Origin: an uncultured Burkholderiaceae bacterium
Lineage (GTDB): Bacteria > Pseudomonadota > Gammaproteobacteria > Burkholderiales > Burkholderiaceae_C
Assembly (NCBI GenBank): GCA_938022295.1
Contig: CALIDR010000034.1
Location: 1 to 6,152 of the forward strand
Direction: 5' to 3'
Length of the DNA: 6,152 nt
The notes under the pieces are model-generated. The model saw nothing but the letters and a program-made list of their open reading frames with translations, had not been told where the DNA came from and ran no database searches. A program made the position numbers and the translations under genes. Of the stretch, positions 1 through 5,782 are shown piece by piece (the stretch's first letter is position 1; each line of letters begins with the position of its first letter).

Positions 1-405
1 GCGTTCAACGAGATGGTGCGCACCGGGGAGCTGAAGGCGCCGATCGTGATCGGCCGCGACCACCTCGACAGCGGCTCGGTCGCCAGCCCCAACCGCGAGA
101 CCGAGGCGATGAAGGACGGCAGCGACGCGGTGTCGGACTGGCCGCTGCTCAACGCGCTGCTGGCCACCGCCGGCGGGGCGACGTGGGTCAGCCTGCACCA
201 CGGCGGCGGCGTGGGCATGGGCTACTCGCAGCACGCCGGCGTCGTCATCGTCTGCGACGGCACCGACGCCGCGGCCCGGCGCCTGGAGCGCGTGCTGTTG
301 AACGACCCCGCGCTCGGCGTCGTCCGCCACGCCGACGCCGGCTACGACGAGGCGGTGGCCTGTGCGCCCGAGCACGGCCTGAAGCTGCCGATGCTCGGGC
401 GCTGA
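1..405 (+). CDS. hutU: Urocanate hydratase (urocanase), C-terminal part; 5' end outside window
   Basis: This is the last 134 codons of urocanase, the cytoplasmic NAD+-dependent enzyme that converts urocanate to imidazolone propionate in the second step of histidine degradation. The reading frame is open from base 1 and stops at TGA 403-405, so the start and the N-terminal three quarters of the usual roughly 555-residue protein are missing. Visible family stretches are IGRDHLDSGSVASPNRETE (about residues 17-35 of the fragment), DGSDAVSDWPLLNALL, and the glycine-rich SLHHGGGVGMG. They are followed by the family-typical ending with NDP, RHADAGY and a Leu-Pro-Met near the C-terminus. These match the conserved C-terminal region of bacterial HutU very closely. 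The hutH start codon lies only 2 nt after the stop, so the two enzymes are almost certainly in one operon. No disruption is visible in the part seen. Confidence 0.97.
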   Translation, partial: AFNEMVRTGELKAPIVIGRDHLDSGSVASPNRETEAMKDGSDAVSDWPLLNALLATAGGATWVSLHHGGGVGMGYSQHAGVVIVCDGTDAAARRLERVLLNDPALGVVRHADAGYDEAVACAPEHGLKLPMLGR

Positions 406-407
406 CC

Positions 408-1955
408 GTGCCTTCCCCGCTCACGCTGCGCCCCGGGGCGCTCGCGCTCGACGACCTGCAGGCGGTGCACCGCGGCGGGGTGGCGATCGCGGTCGACGCC
501 GCGTCGCGCGACGCTGTGGCCGCCAGCGCCGCGCGGGTGCAGCGTGCCGCCGCCGGCGAGGCACCGGTGTACGGCGTCAACACGGGCTTCGGCAAGCTCG
601 CCTCGACGCGCATCGGCGCCGCCGACCTCGCCGCGCTGCAGCTCAACCTGATCCGCTCGCACAGCGTCGGCGTCGGCGAACCGCTCGCCGCGCCGGTGGT
701 GCGGCTGATGCTGGCGCTCAAGGCGGCGAGCCTCGCGCGCGGCCACTCCGGCGTGCGGCCGCAGGTGATCGACACGCTGGTCGCGGTGCACAACGCCGGG
801 CTCGTGCCGTGGGTGCCGAGCCAGGGCTCGGTCGGTGCGTCGGGCGACCTGGCGCCGCTGGCACACCTGACGCTGGCGCTGGTCGGCGAAGGCGAGTTCG
901 TCGTCGACGGCCGCCGCCGCGCCGCCGCCGCGCTGCTCGCCAAACACGGCATCGCCCCGCTCGTGCTCGAGGCCAAGGAGGGCCTGGCGCTGATCAACGG
1001 CACGCAGGCCTCCACCGCACTGGCGCTGCACGCCCTCTTCGCCTTCGAGCCGGTGCTCGAGGGGGCGCTCGCCGTGGGTGCGCTGAGCGTCGACGCCGCG
1101 CGCGGCAGCGACGGCCCGTTCGACCCCCGGATCCACGCGCTGCGCGGTCAGCCCGGGCAGATCGACGTCGCCGAGGTCTACCGCCGGCTGCTCGAGGGCA
1201 GCGGCATCCGCGCCAGCCACCGCGTGGGCGACGACCGCGTGCAGGACCCCTACTGCCTGCGCTGCCAGCCGCAGGTCGTCGGCGCGTGCCTGGACCAGCT
1301 GCGCCACGCCGCACTCGTGCTGCTGCGCGAGGCCAACGCCGTCACCGACAACCCGCTCGTCTTCGACGACGGCTCGCTCGTCTCGGGCGGCAACTTCCAC
1401 GCCGAGCCCGTGGCGCTCGCCTGCGACGCGATGGCCACCGCGATCGCGGAGGTCGGCGCGATCGCCGAGCGGCGCATCGCGATGCTGATCGACGCCGGCG
1501 TGTCGCGGCTGCCGCCGTTCCTCGCCGCCGAGCCGGGCCTGAACAGCGGCTTCATGATCGCCCACGTCACCGCGGCGGCGCTGGCCAGCGAGAACAAGTC
1601 GCTCGCCCACCCGGCCAGCGTCGACAGCCTGCCCACCAGCGCGAACCAGGAAGACCACGTCTCGATGGCGACCTTCGCCGCGCGCCGGCTGCAGCCGATG
1701 ATCGCCAACGTCGCGCGCATCGTCGCCATCGAGTGGCTGGCCGCCGCGCAGGGCATCGACTTCCTGCGCCCGCTGCAGAGCTCGCCGCCGCTCGAGGCCG
1801 TGCACGCCCTGCTGCGCCGGCGCTGCCCCACGATGCACCAGGACCGTTACCTCGCGCCCGACATCGAGCACGCGACGGCGCTCGTCGCCGACGGCTCGCT
1901 GGCGCGCATCTTGCGAACCCTGCCGGCGCTGCCGGCGCTGTGGAACCCGGCCTGA
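408..1955 (+). CDS. hutH: Histidine ammonia-lyase (histidase)
   Basis: HutH removes ammonia from L-histidine to give trans-urocanate, the first committed step of the Hut pathway, in the cytoplasm as a tetramer. From GTG 408 the product is 515 residues, normal for the family. The Ala144-Ser145-Gly146 triad, inside GSVGASGDLAPLAHL, is the set of residues that cyclises to the MIO electrophile. Other active-site positions known from the Pseudomonas enzyme are present: Tyr55 in YGVNTGFG, His85 in RSHSVGVGEPL, Asn197 in INGTQAS, Gln279 and Tyr282 in QDPYCLRCQPQ, and Glu415 in NQEDHVSM. The Glu at that last site favours histidine over phenylalanine. The GTG start gives the usual N-terminus with no extension; the frame is open further upstream only because it overlaps hutU. 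No clear Shine-Dalgarno sequence precedes it, and the 2-nt gap after the hutU stop suggests translational coupling. A 9-nt tandem repeat at 1920-1937 encodes Leu-Pro-Ala twice near the C-terminus. Confidence 0.96.
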   Translation: MPSPLTLRPGALALDDLQAVHRGGVAIAVDAASRDAVAASAARVQRAAAGEAPVYGVNTGFGKLASTRIGAADLAALQLNLIRSHSVGVGEPLAAPVVRLMLALKAASLARGHSGVRPQVIDTLVAVHNAGLVPWVPSQGSVGASGDLAPLAHLTLALVGEGEFVVDGRRRAAAALLAKHGIAPLVLEAKEGLALINGTQASTALALHALFAFEPVLEGALAVGALSVDAARGSDGPFDPRIHALRGQPGQIDVAEVYRRLLEGSGIRASHRVGDDRVQDPYCLRCQPQVVGACLDQLRHAALVLLREANAVTDNPLVFDDGSLVSGGNFHAEPVALACDAMATAIAEVGAIAERRIAMLIDAGVSRLPPFLAAEPGLNSGFMIAHVTAAALASENKSLAHPASVDSLPTSANQEDHVSMATFAARRLQPMIANVARIVAIEWLAAAQGIDFLRPLQSSPPLEAVHALLRRRCPTMHQDRYLAPDIEHATALVADGSLARILRTLPALPALWNPA

Positions 1956-1962
1956 CACCCCC

Positions 1963-1968
1963 AAGGAG
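1963..1968 (+). promoter_or_regulatory. Ribosome binding site of the ABC substrate-binding protein gene
   Basis: AAGGAG sits 6 nt upstream of ATG 1975, in the 19-nt gap after the hutH stop. It is a strong Shine-Dalgarno match and fixes the start of the binding-protein gene. It contrasts with hutH, which has no such site. Confidence 0.85.
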
Positions 1969-1974
1969 CCCCGC

Positions 1975-2919
1975 ATGAAGAAGACCCTCGCCGCCCTTGC
2001 CGCTGCCTCCTGCGCGCTCGCCGCGCAGGCGCAGGACACCAAGGTCACGCTCGCGATCTCGGGCTGGACCGGCTTCGCGCCGCTGACGCTGGCCAAGGAA
2101 GCCGGCCTGTTCAAGAAGCACGGCCTGGACGTGACGATCAAGAAGATCCCGCAGAAGGACAGGCATCTGGCGATCGCCTCGGGCGACGTGCAGTGCGCCG
2201 CCACGACGGTGGAGACGTGGATCGTCTGGAACGCCAACGGCGTGGCGACGACGCAGATCTTCCAGCTCGACAAGAGCTACGGCGCCGACGGCATGGTCGT
2301 CAAGCCGAACATCCAGAAGATCGCCGACCTGAAGGGCAAGACGGTGGCCGCCAGCGCCCCCGGCACGGCGCCGTACTTCACGCTCGCCTGGTTCCTGCGC
2401 GAGAACGGGCTGAGCCTGAAGGACGTCAACATCGTCAACCTCGAACCGCAGGCCGCGGCCAACGCGATGATCGCCGGCACCGGCAACCTCGACGCCGCGA
2501 TGACGTACGAGCCGTACCTGAGCGCCGTGCGCGCCAAGCCCGAGGCCGGCCGCATCATCGCCACGACGCTCGACTACCCGATGATCATGGACACCTTCGG
2601 CTGCACGCCGAAGTTCCTCGCCGACAACCCGAAGGCCGCCCAGGGGCTCGCCAACGCCTACTTCGACGCCCTCGAGATGATCAAGGCCGAGCCGCAGAAG
2701 AGCTTCGCGATCATGGGCGCCGACGTCAAGCAGACCGCCGAGCAGTTCGAGGCGTCGCAGAAGTTCCTGCGCTGGCAGGACAAGGCCGCGAACGAGAAGT
2801 TCTTCGCCGGCGAGCACGCCGAGTTCAGCAAGAAGGCCGCCGAGGTGCTGCTCGAGGCGGGCATCATCCGCCAGATCCCCGACCTGACGAAGCTCGCCGA
2901 CCCGCGCTTCGTGCAGTAA
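1975..2919 (+). CDS. ABC transporter periplasmic substrate-binding protein, NitT/TauT (NMT1/SsuA-like) family
   Basis: This 314-residue protein is the periplasmic ligand receptor of the importer encoded here and by the next two genes. The N-terminus is a Sec signal peptide: Lys2-Lys3, a hydrophobic Ala/Leu core to about residue 17, and a likely signal peptidase I site after Ala-Gln-Ala19. Residues 25-60 show the family opening: a beta strand, GWTGFAPLTLAKEAGLFKKHGL, then a strand leading to the ligand site. DLKGKTVAASAPGTAPYF (118-135) and AAMTYEPYLSAV (174-185) are the typical hinge and second-lobe stretches of NMT1/SsuA-like proteins. Known ligands in the broader family include sulfonates, nitrate and thiamine-precursor pyrimidines. 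The position directly after hutU-hutH suggests histidine, urocanate or another imidazole compound, which is inference. Cys74 and Cys210 remain in the mature protein and could form a disulfide. The start is set by AAGGAG 6 nt upstream. Function class is secure; substrate is not. Confidence 0.9.
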   Translation: MKKTLAALAAASCALAAQAQDTKVTLAISGWTGFAPLTLAKEAGLFKKHGLDVTIKKIPQKDRHLAIASGDVQCAATTVETWIVWNANGVATTQIFQLDKSYGADGMVVKPNIQKIADLKGKTVAASAPGTAPYFTLAWFLRENGLSLKDVNIVNLEPQAAANAMIAGTGNLDAAMTYEPYLSAVRAKPEAGRIIATTLDYPMIMDTFGCTPKFLADNPKAAQGLANAYFDALEMIKAEPQKSFAIMGADVKQTAEQFEASQKFLRWQDKAANEKFFAGEHAEFSKKAAEVLLEAGIIRQIPDLTKLADPRFVQ

Positions 2920-2945
2920 GGGCCGCCGTCCCCTGCCACCGCCGG

Positions 2946-2970
2946 CCAGGCCCTGCTCACCGGGGTCTGG
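2946..2970 (+). other. Intergenic RNA hairpin between binding-protein and permease genes
   Basis: CCAGGCCC (2946-2953) can pair with GGGTCTGG (2963-2970) as an 8-bp stem containing one G-U pair, around a 9-nt loop. It sits 26 nt after the binding-protein stop and 13 nt before the permease Shine-Dalgarno site. No T-run follows, so it is not a classical terminator. Hairpins at this place in other ABC-importer operons protect the upstream message or thin out downstream transcription, so that binding protein exceeds membrane components. That role is inferred here; in GC-rich DNA a stem of this size can also arise by chance. Confidence 0.4.
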
Positions 2971-2983
2971 TGCGGCACGCCCG

Positions 2984-2989
2984 AGGAGG
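2984..2989 (+). promoter_or_regulatory. Ribosome binding site of the ABC permease gene
   Basis: A perfect AGGAGG lies 5 nt before ATG 2995. It decides between this start and the in-frame ATG at 3076, which has no comparable site upstream. The gene therefore most likely begins at 2995 and carries a Pro/Ala/Arg-rich N-terminal tail. Confidence 0.85.
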
Positions 2990-2994
2990 TCATC

Positions 2995-3855
2995 ATGAGC
3001 GCCGTCCCCGCGCCCGCCCCGGCGCGCACCGGTCCCGGTCCACGAGGGGCGCCGCGGCGTCGCCCTGCCCTGCGCATGAAGCCGCTCGTCCCCGTCGCCC
3101 CGGCCACGCGTATCGTGCTCGGAGTCGCGTTCTTCGTCCTCTTCGTCGCCGCATGGGCGGTCGCCACGCTCGGCGGCTTCGTCTCGAAGACGTTCCTCGC
3201 CGACCCGCTGACGATGCTGGCCAGCGGCTGGCGGCTGCTCGCGGAGTTCGGCTTCGCGCACGACATCGGGATGACGGTGTGGCGCGTCGTCGGCGGCTTC
3301 GCGATCGCCGCCGCGATCGCGCTGCCGCTCGGCGTCGCGATGGGCGCCTACAAGCCGATCGAAGCCTTCTTCGAGCCCTTCGTCAGCTTCGCTCGCTACC
3401 TGCCGGCCAGCGCCTTCATCCCGCTGCTGATCCTGTGGGCCGGCATCGGCGAGGCGCAGAAGCTGGCGGTGATCTTCATCGGCAGCTTCTTCCAGCTCGT
3501 GCTGATGATCGCGGTGGCGGTGGGCAACGCGCGGCGCGACCTCGTCGAAGCGGCGTACACGCTCGGCGCGAGCGACCGCACGCTGGTCACGCGGGTGCTG
3601 ATCCCCGGCGCGGCGCCGGAGATCGCCGAGATCCTGCGCATGGTGCTCGGCTGGGCCTGGACCTACGTCATCGTCGCCGAGCTGATCGGCGCCTCGAGCG
3701 GCATCGGCCACATGATCACCGACAGCCAGGCGCTGCTGGCCACCGACCAGATCATCTTCGGGATCATCGTCATCGGGCTGATCGGTCTGGTCAGCGACTT
3801 CGCGTTCAAGTGGGTCAACCGGCGCCTGTTCCCTTGGGCGCTCCTCGGCCGCTGA
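2995..3855 (+). CDS. ABC transporter inner-membrane permease, NitT/TauT (SsuC/TauC-like) family
   Basis: This 286-residue integral membrane subunit forms the translocation path of the importer, probably as a homodimer because only one permease gene is present. About six hydrophobic segments are visible, near residues 39-60, 98-117, 138-151, 156-177, 214-232 and 252-272. The cytoplasmic coupling loop has the EAA signature of binding-protein-dependent permeases: Glu185-Ala-Ala, Gly191 six residues on, then Val201-x-Ile203-Pro204. This loop contacts the ATPase encoded next. The first 27 residues are unusual, rich in Pro, Ala and Arg with a run of three Arg before Met28. They precede the part that resembles the family and may be a cytoplasmic tail. 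Met28 (ATG 3076) would give a 259-residue protein of standard size, but the AGGAGG before 2995 favours the longer form. The ATPase gene follows 16 nt after the stop. Confidence 0.92.
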   Translation: MSAVPAPAPARTGPGPRGAPRRRPALRMKPLVPVAPATRIVLGVAFFVLFVAAWAVATLGGFVSKTFLADPLTMLASGWRLLAEFGFAHDIGMTVWRVVGGFAIAAAIALPLGVAMGAYKPIEAFFEPFVSFARYLPASAFIPLLILWAGIGEAQKLAVIFIGSFFQLVLMIAVAVGNARRDLVEAAYTLGASDRTLVTRVLIPGAAPEIAEILRMVLGWAWTYVIVAELIGASSGIGHMITDSQALLATDQIIFGIIVIGLIGLVSDFAFKWVNRRLFPWALLGR

Positions 3856-3861
3856 CCTCGC

Positions 3862-3866
3862 GGAGG
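3862..3866 (+). promoter_or_regulatory. Ribosome binding site of the ABC ATPase gene
   Basis: GGAGG lies 5 nt before ATG 3872, within the 16-nt gap after the permease stop. It supports that start and reinitiation within a polycistronic message. Confidence 0.8.
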
Positions 3867-3871
3867 GCACG

Positions 3872-4663
3872 ATGAACCTGCTGTCGATCCGCGGCGTCGA
3901 GCGCCGCTTCGACTCGGCCAAGGGCTCGACGCTGGCGCTGACCGCCACCGACCTCGACGTCGCCGAGAACGACTTCATCACGATCCTGGGCCCGAGCGGC
4001 TGCGGCAAGAGCACGCTGCTGCGCATCGTCGCCGGGCTCGACCACCCGACCGCCGGCGAGGTGCGGCTGGACGGCCACCCGGTGCACGGCCCCGGCGCCG
4101 ACCGCGGCATGGTGTTCCAGAGCTACACGCTGTTCCCGTGGCTCAACGTGATCGATAACGTGTGCTTCGGGTTGCGCGAGCGCGGCGTGGCGCGCGCCGA
4201 GCAGCTCGACGTCGCGCACGCCTTCCTCGCCAAGGTGGGCCTGAAGGGCTTCGACCAGCACTACCCGAAGCAGCTGTCGGGCGGCATGCAGCAGCGGGTG
4301 GCGATCGCGCGCGCGCTCGCCAACGGGCCGCGCATCCTGCTGATGGACGAGCCGTTCGGCGCGCTGGACCACCAGACGCGCGAGCTGATGCAGGAACTGC
4401 TGCTCGGCATCTGGGAGGCCGAGCGCAAGACGGTGCTGTTCGTCACCCACGACATCGACGAGGCCGTGTTCATGGGCAGCCGCGTCGTGGTGATGAGCGC
4501 GCGCCCCGGGCGCATCAAGCTCGACCGCGCGGTCGAGCTGCCGCACCCGCGCCACTACTCGGTCAAGACGAGCCCGGCGTTCGCCGAGCTGAAGGCCGAG
4601 CTGACCGAGCAGGTACGCGTCGAGGTGCGCGCCGCGCAGGCCGCGCTGGCGGCGCCGGCCTGA
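3872..4663 (+). CDS. ABC transporter ATP-binding protein, NitT/TauT (SsuB/TauB-like) family
   Basis: This 263-residue cytoplasmic ATPase powers the importer, working as a dimer on the inner face of the membrane. All nucleotide-binding motifs are intact and in order: A-loop aromatic Phe13, Walker A GPSGCGKST at 40-48 with Lys46, Q-loop Gln83 in VFQSYTLFPW, ABC signature LSGGMQQ at 135-141, Walker B LLMDE with Asp159 and catalytic Glu160, D-loop Ala164-Leu-Asp166, and switch His193 in THDIDEA. The LFPW after the Q-loop and the THDIDEAVFM stretch are typical of nitrate/sulfonate/taurine-type ATPases. Length is normal and there is no extra regulatory domain at the C-terminus. It is the last gene of the operon: its TGA forms part of the stem of the palindrome at 4657-4685, and the next gene converges from the other strand 15 nt away. 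Substrate specificity cannot be read from this subunit. Confidence 0.95.
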   Translation: MNLLSIRGVERRFDSAKGSTLALTATDLDVAENDFITILGPSGCGKSTLLRIVAGLDHPTAGEVRLDGHPVHGPGADRGMVFQSYTLFPWLNVIDNVCFGLRERGVARAEQLDVAHAFLAKVGLKGFDQHYPKQLSGGMQQRVAIARALANGPRILLMDEPFGALDHQTRELMQELLLGIWEAERKTVLFVTHDIDEAVFMGSRVVVMSARPGRIKLDRAVELPHPRHYSVKTSPAFAELKAELTEQVRVEVRAAQAALAAPA

Positions 4664-4685
4664 GCGGCGGCACGCCGGTCAGGCC
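4657..4685. terminator. Bidirectional terminator-like palindrome containing both convergent stop codons
   Basis: GGCCTGA (4657-4663) is the exact reverse complement of TCAGGCC (4679-4685). Inside it CGGCG (4665-4669) pairs with CGCCG (4673-4677) around a 3-nt GCA loop, with one G/G mismatch (4664/4678) between the two stems. The 12 paired positions are nearly all G-C. The TGA of the plus-strand ATPase gene is the last triplet of the left arm, and the TGA of the minus-strand gene is its mirror in the right arm. No T-run follows on either strand, so a classical intrinsic terminator is not complete. Strong hairpins between convergent genes nonetheless commonly end or protect both transcripts in GC-rich bacteria. 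The structure is seen directly; the function is inferred. Confidence 0.6.
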
Positions 4686-5782
4686 ACGGTCAGCTCGAGT
4701 CCCGCTTCGCGGCTGGCCTCGATCAGCGGCTCGAGCCCGAACGCCTCGATCGGCCCGAGCGCGCCCCACGCGCGCAGCCGCCCGTCGCGCAGCGCCTGTG
4801 CGCCCCAGGCCAGCATGCGCGCGGTGTAGTCGTAGCCGTTGACGCCGCGCAGCGTCGCGGTGGCGAGCGTGCGGCCGCGGGCGTCGCTCGCGATCGCGAC
4901 GACGTGCGAGCCGCTGGCCGCGCGCGCCGCGGCGTCGGGCCCGCGGCCCGGCGAGGCCAGCCGGCCCGCGAACCAGCCGGCGACCGGGCGCACGCCCGGC
5001 CAGCCGAGCGCTGCCGCCTGGACCCGCGAGGCGCGGCTGAGCAGCCGCGACAGCGGCCCGAACCAGCCGAGCCAGACGCCGACGTGGCGCAGCCGCGGGT
5101 ACGTCGTCGGCAGCGCGAGGCACTCCGAGCCCGGGACGGCGACGGCGTCGCGGGCGCGGCCGTCGACGTCGAACGTGCGCCACGCCGCCCCCGGGAAGCC
5201 CTCGCGCCGGCGGCCGCCGTCGAAGTAGACCCCGGGCTCGAGCATCGCGCCGGCGAGCGAGGCCAGCGTGCCGCGGCTGATGCCCAGCCCCCGGCCGGTG
5301 AAGAAGTATCCGACGTCGACGCGCACCGCGCGCGGCCCGGCGTGCTCGAGCGCGGCGCCGGCGGCGACGTGGCCGGGCACGTAGTCGTAGCCGAACGCCG
5401 GCACGGCGGCGATACCGGCGGCCCGCGCGCGGTCGCCGGCGCGCTCGAACACTTGGCGGATGAACGCCGGCTCCCCGGTCGAGTCCAGGTAGTGGGCGCG
5501 CGCCGCCAGCGCCGCGTCGAGCGCGGCCTGGCCGAAGCGCGCGAACGGGCCGACGGTGGTCACGAGCACGTCGCCGGCGCGCACCAGCGCGTGCAGCGAC
5601 CGTGGATCGGCGACGTCGGCCACCCGCACCGGCAGGCCGCCGAGCGCGCGCGCGAGCCGTTGCAGCGCGTCGCGCCGCCGGCCGGCGAGCACGGGCGCGA
5701 GGCCGCGGGCGGCCATCGCCTCGGCGGCGAGCCGCCCGGTGTAGCCGGTGGCGCCGAAGAGCACGACGTCGGCCACGGTCAC
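4679..5782 (-). CDS. Saccharopine dehydrogenase-like NAD(P)-binding oxidoreductase, substrate unknown
   Basis: This 367-residue protein belongs to the saccharopine-dehydrogenase NADP-binding family, which also includes trans-acting enoyl-reductase-like proteins. It starts straight into a Rossmann fold: strand DVVLFG, then G10-x-x-G13-x-x-G16 in GATGYTG. After the second strand, LAGRRRDAL carries Arg35-Arg36, which suggests NADP(H) over NADH. Further family marks are TTVGPFARFG (75-84), YLDSTGEPAF (98-107) and PAFGYDYVPGH (128-138). A hydrophobic WLGWFGPLSRLL (238-249) could touch membrane or lipid. GTG 5782 is chosen because it puts the Rossmann strand at the usual place; a second GTG at 5776 is equally possible, and neither has a clear Shine-Dalgarno site. 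It converges on the importer operon and shows no evident link to histidine use. I infer a reductase or dehydrogenase acting on a lipid-like or amino-acid-derived substrate, but the reaction is unknown. Confidence 0.85.
   Translation of the reverse strand: MTVADVVLFGATGYTGRLAAEAMAARGLAPVLAGRRRDALQRLARALGGLPVRVADVADPRSLHALVRAGDVLVTTVGPFARFGQAALDAALAARAHYLDSTGEPAFIRQVFERAGDRARAAGIAAVPAFGYDYVPGHVAAGAALEHAGPRAVRVDVGYFFTGRGLGISRGTLASLAGAMLEPGVYFDGGRRREGFPGAAWRTFDVDGRARDAVAVPGSECLALPTTYPRLRHVGVWLGWFGPLSRLLSRASRVQAAALGWPGVRPVAGWFAGRLASPGRGPDAAARAASGSHVVAIASDARGRTLATATLRGVNGYDYTARMLAWGAQALRDGRLRAWGALGPIEAFGLEPLIEASREAGLELTVA

Noticed and set aside
1920..1937. 9-nt tandem repeat near the end of hutH.
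   Set aside because: Two copies only, in frame and encoding Leu-Pro-Ala; ordinary slippage within a coding sequence, not a regulatory repeat.
2005..2016. Possible lipoprotein signal: Cys13 after Ala-Ala-Ser in the binding protein.
   Set aside because: The usual Leu or similar residue at position -3 of a lipobox is absent, the Cys lies within the hydrophobic core, and a better signal peptidase I site (Ala-Gln-Ala19) follows.
342..2273. A 643-codon minus-strand open frame opposite hutU and hutH.
   Set aside because: Same explanation: shadow of the hutH codon pattern, no recognisable motifs, no ribosome site.
2193..3875. A 560-codon plus-strand frame overlapping the binding-protein and permease genes.
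   Set aside because: Its translation is dominated by Arg and Ala with no motifs, while the other frame has a signal peptide and clear family signatures.
1567..4110. An 847-codon open frame on the minus strand opposite hutH, the binding-protein gene, the permease gene and part of the ATPase gene.
   Set aside because: It is antisense to four well-supported genes, rich in Arg, Asp, Glu and Gly repeats without domain motifs, and typical of stop-poor antisense frames in GC-rich DNA.
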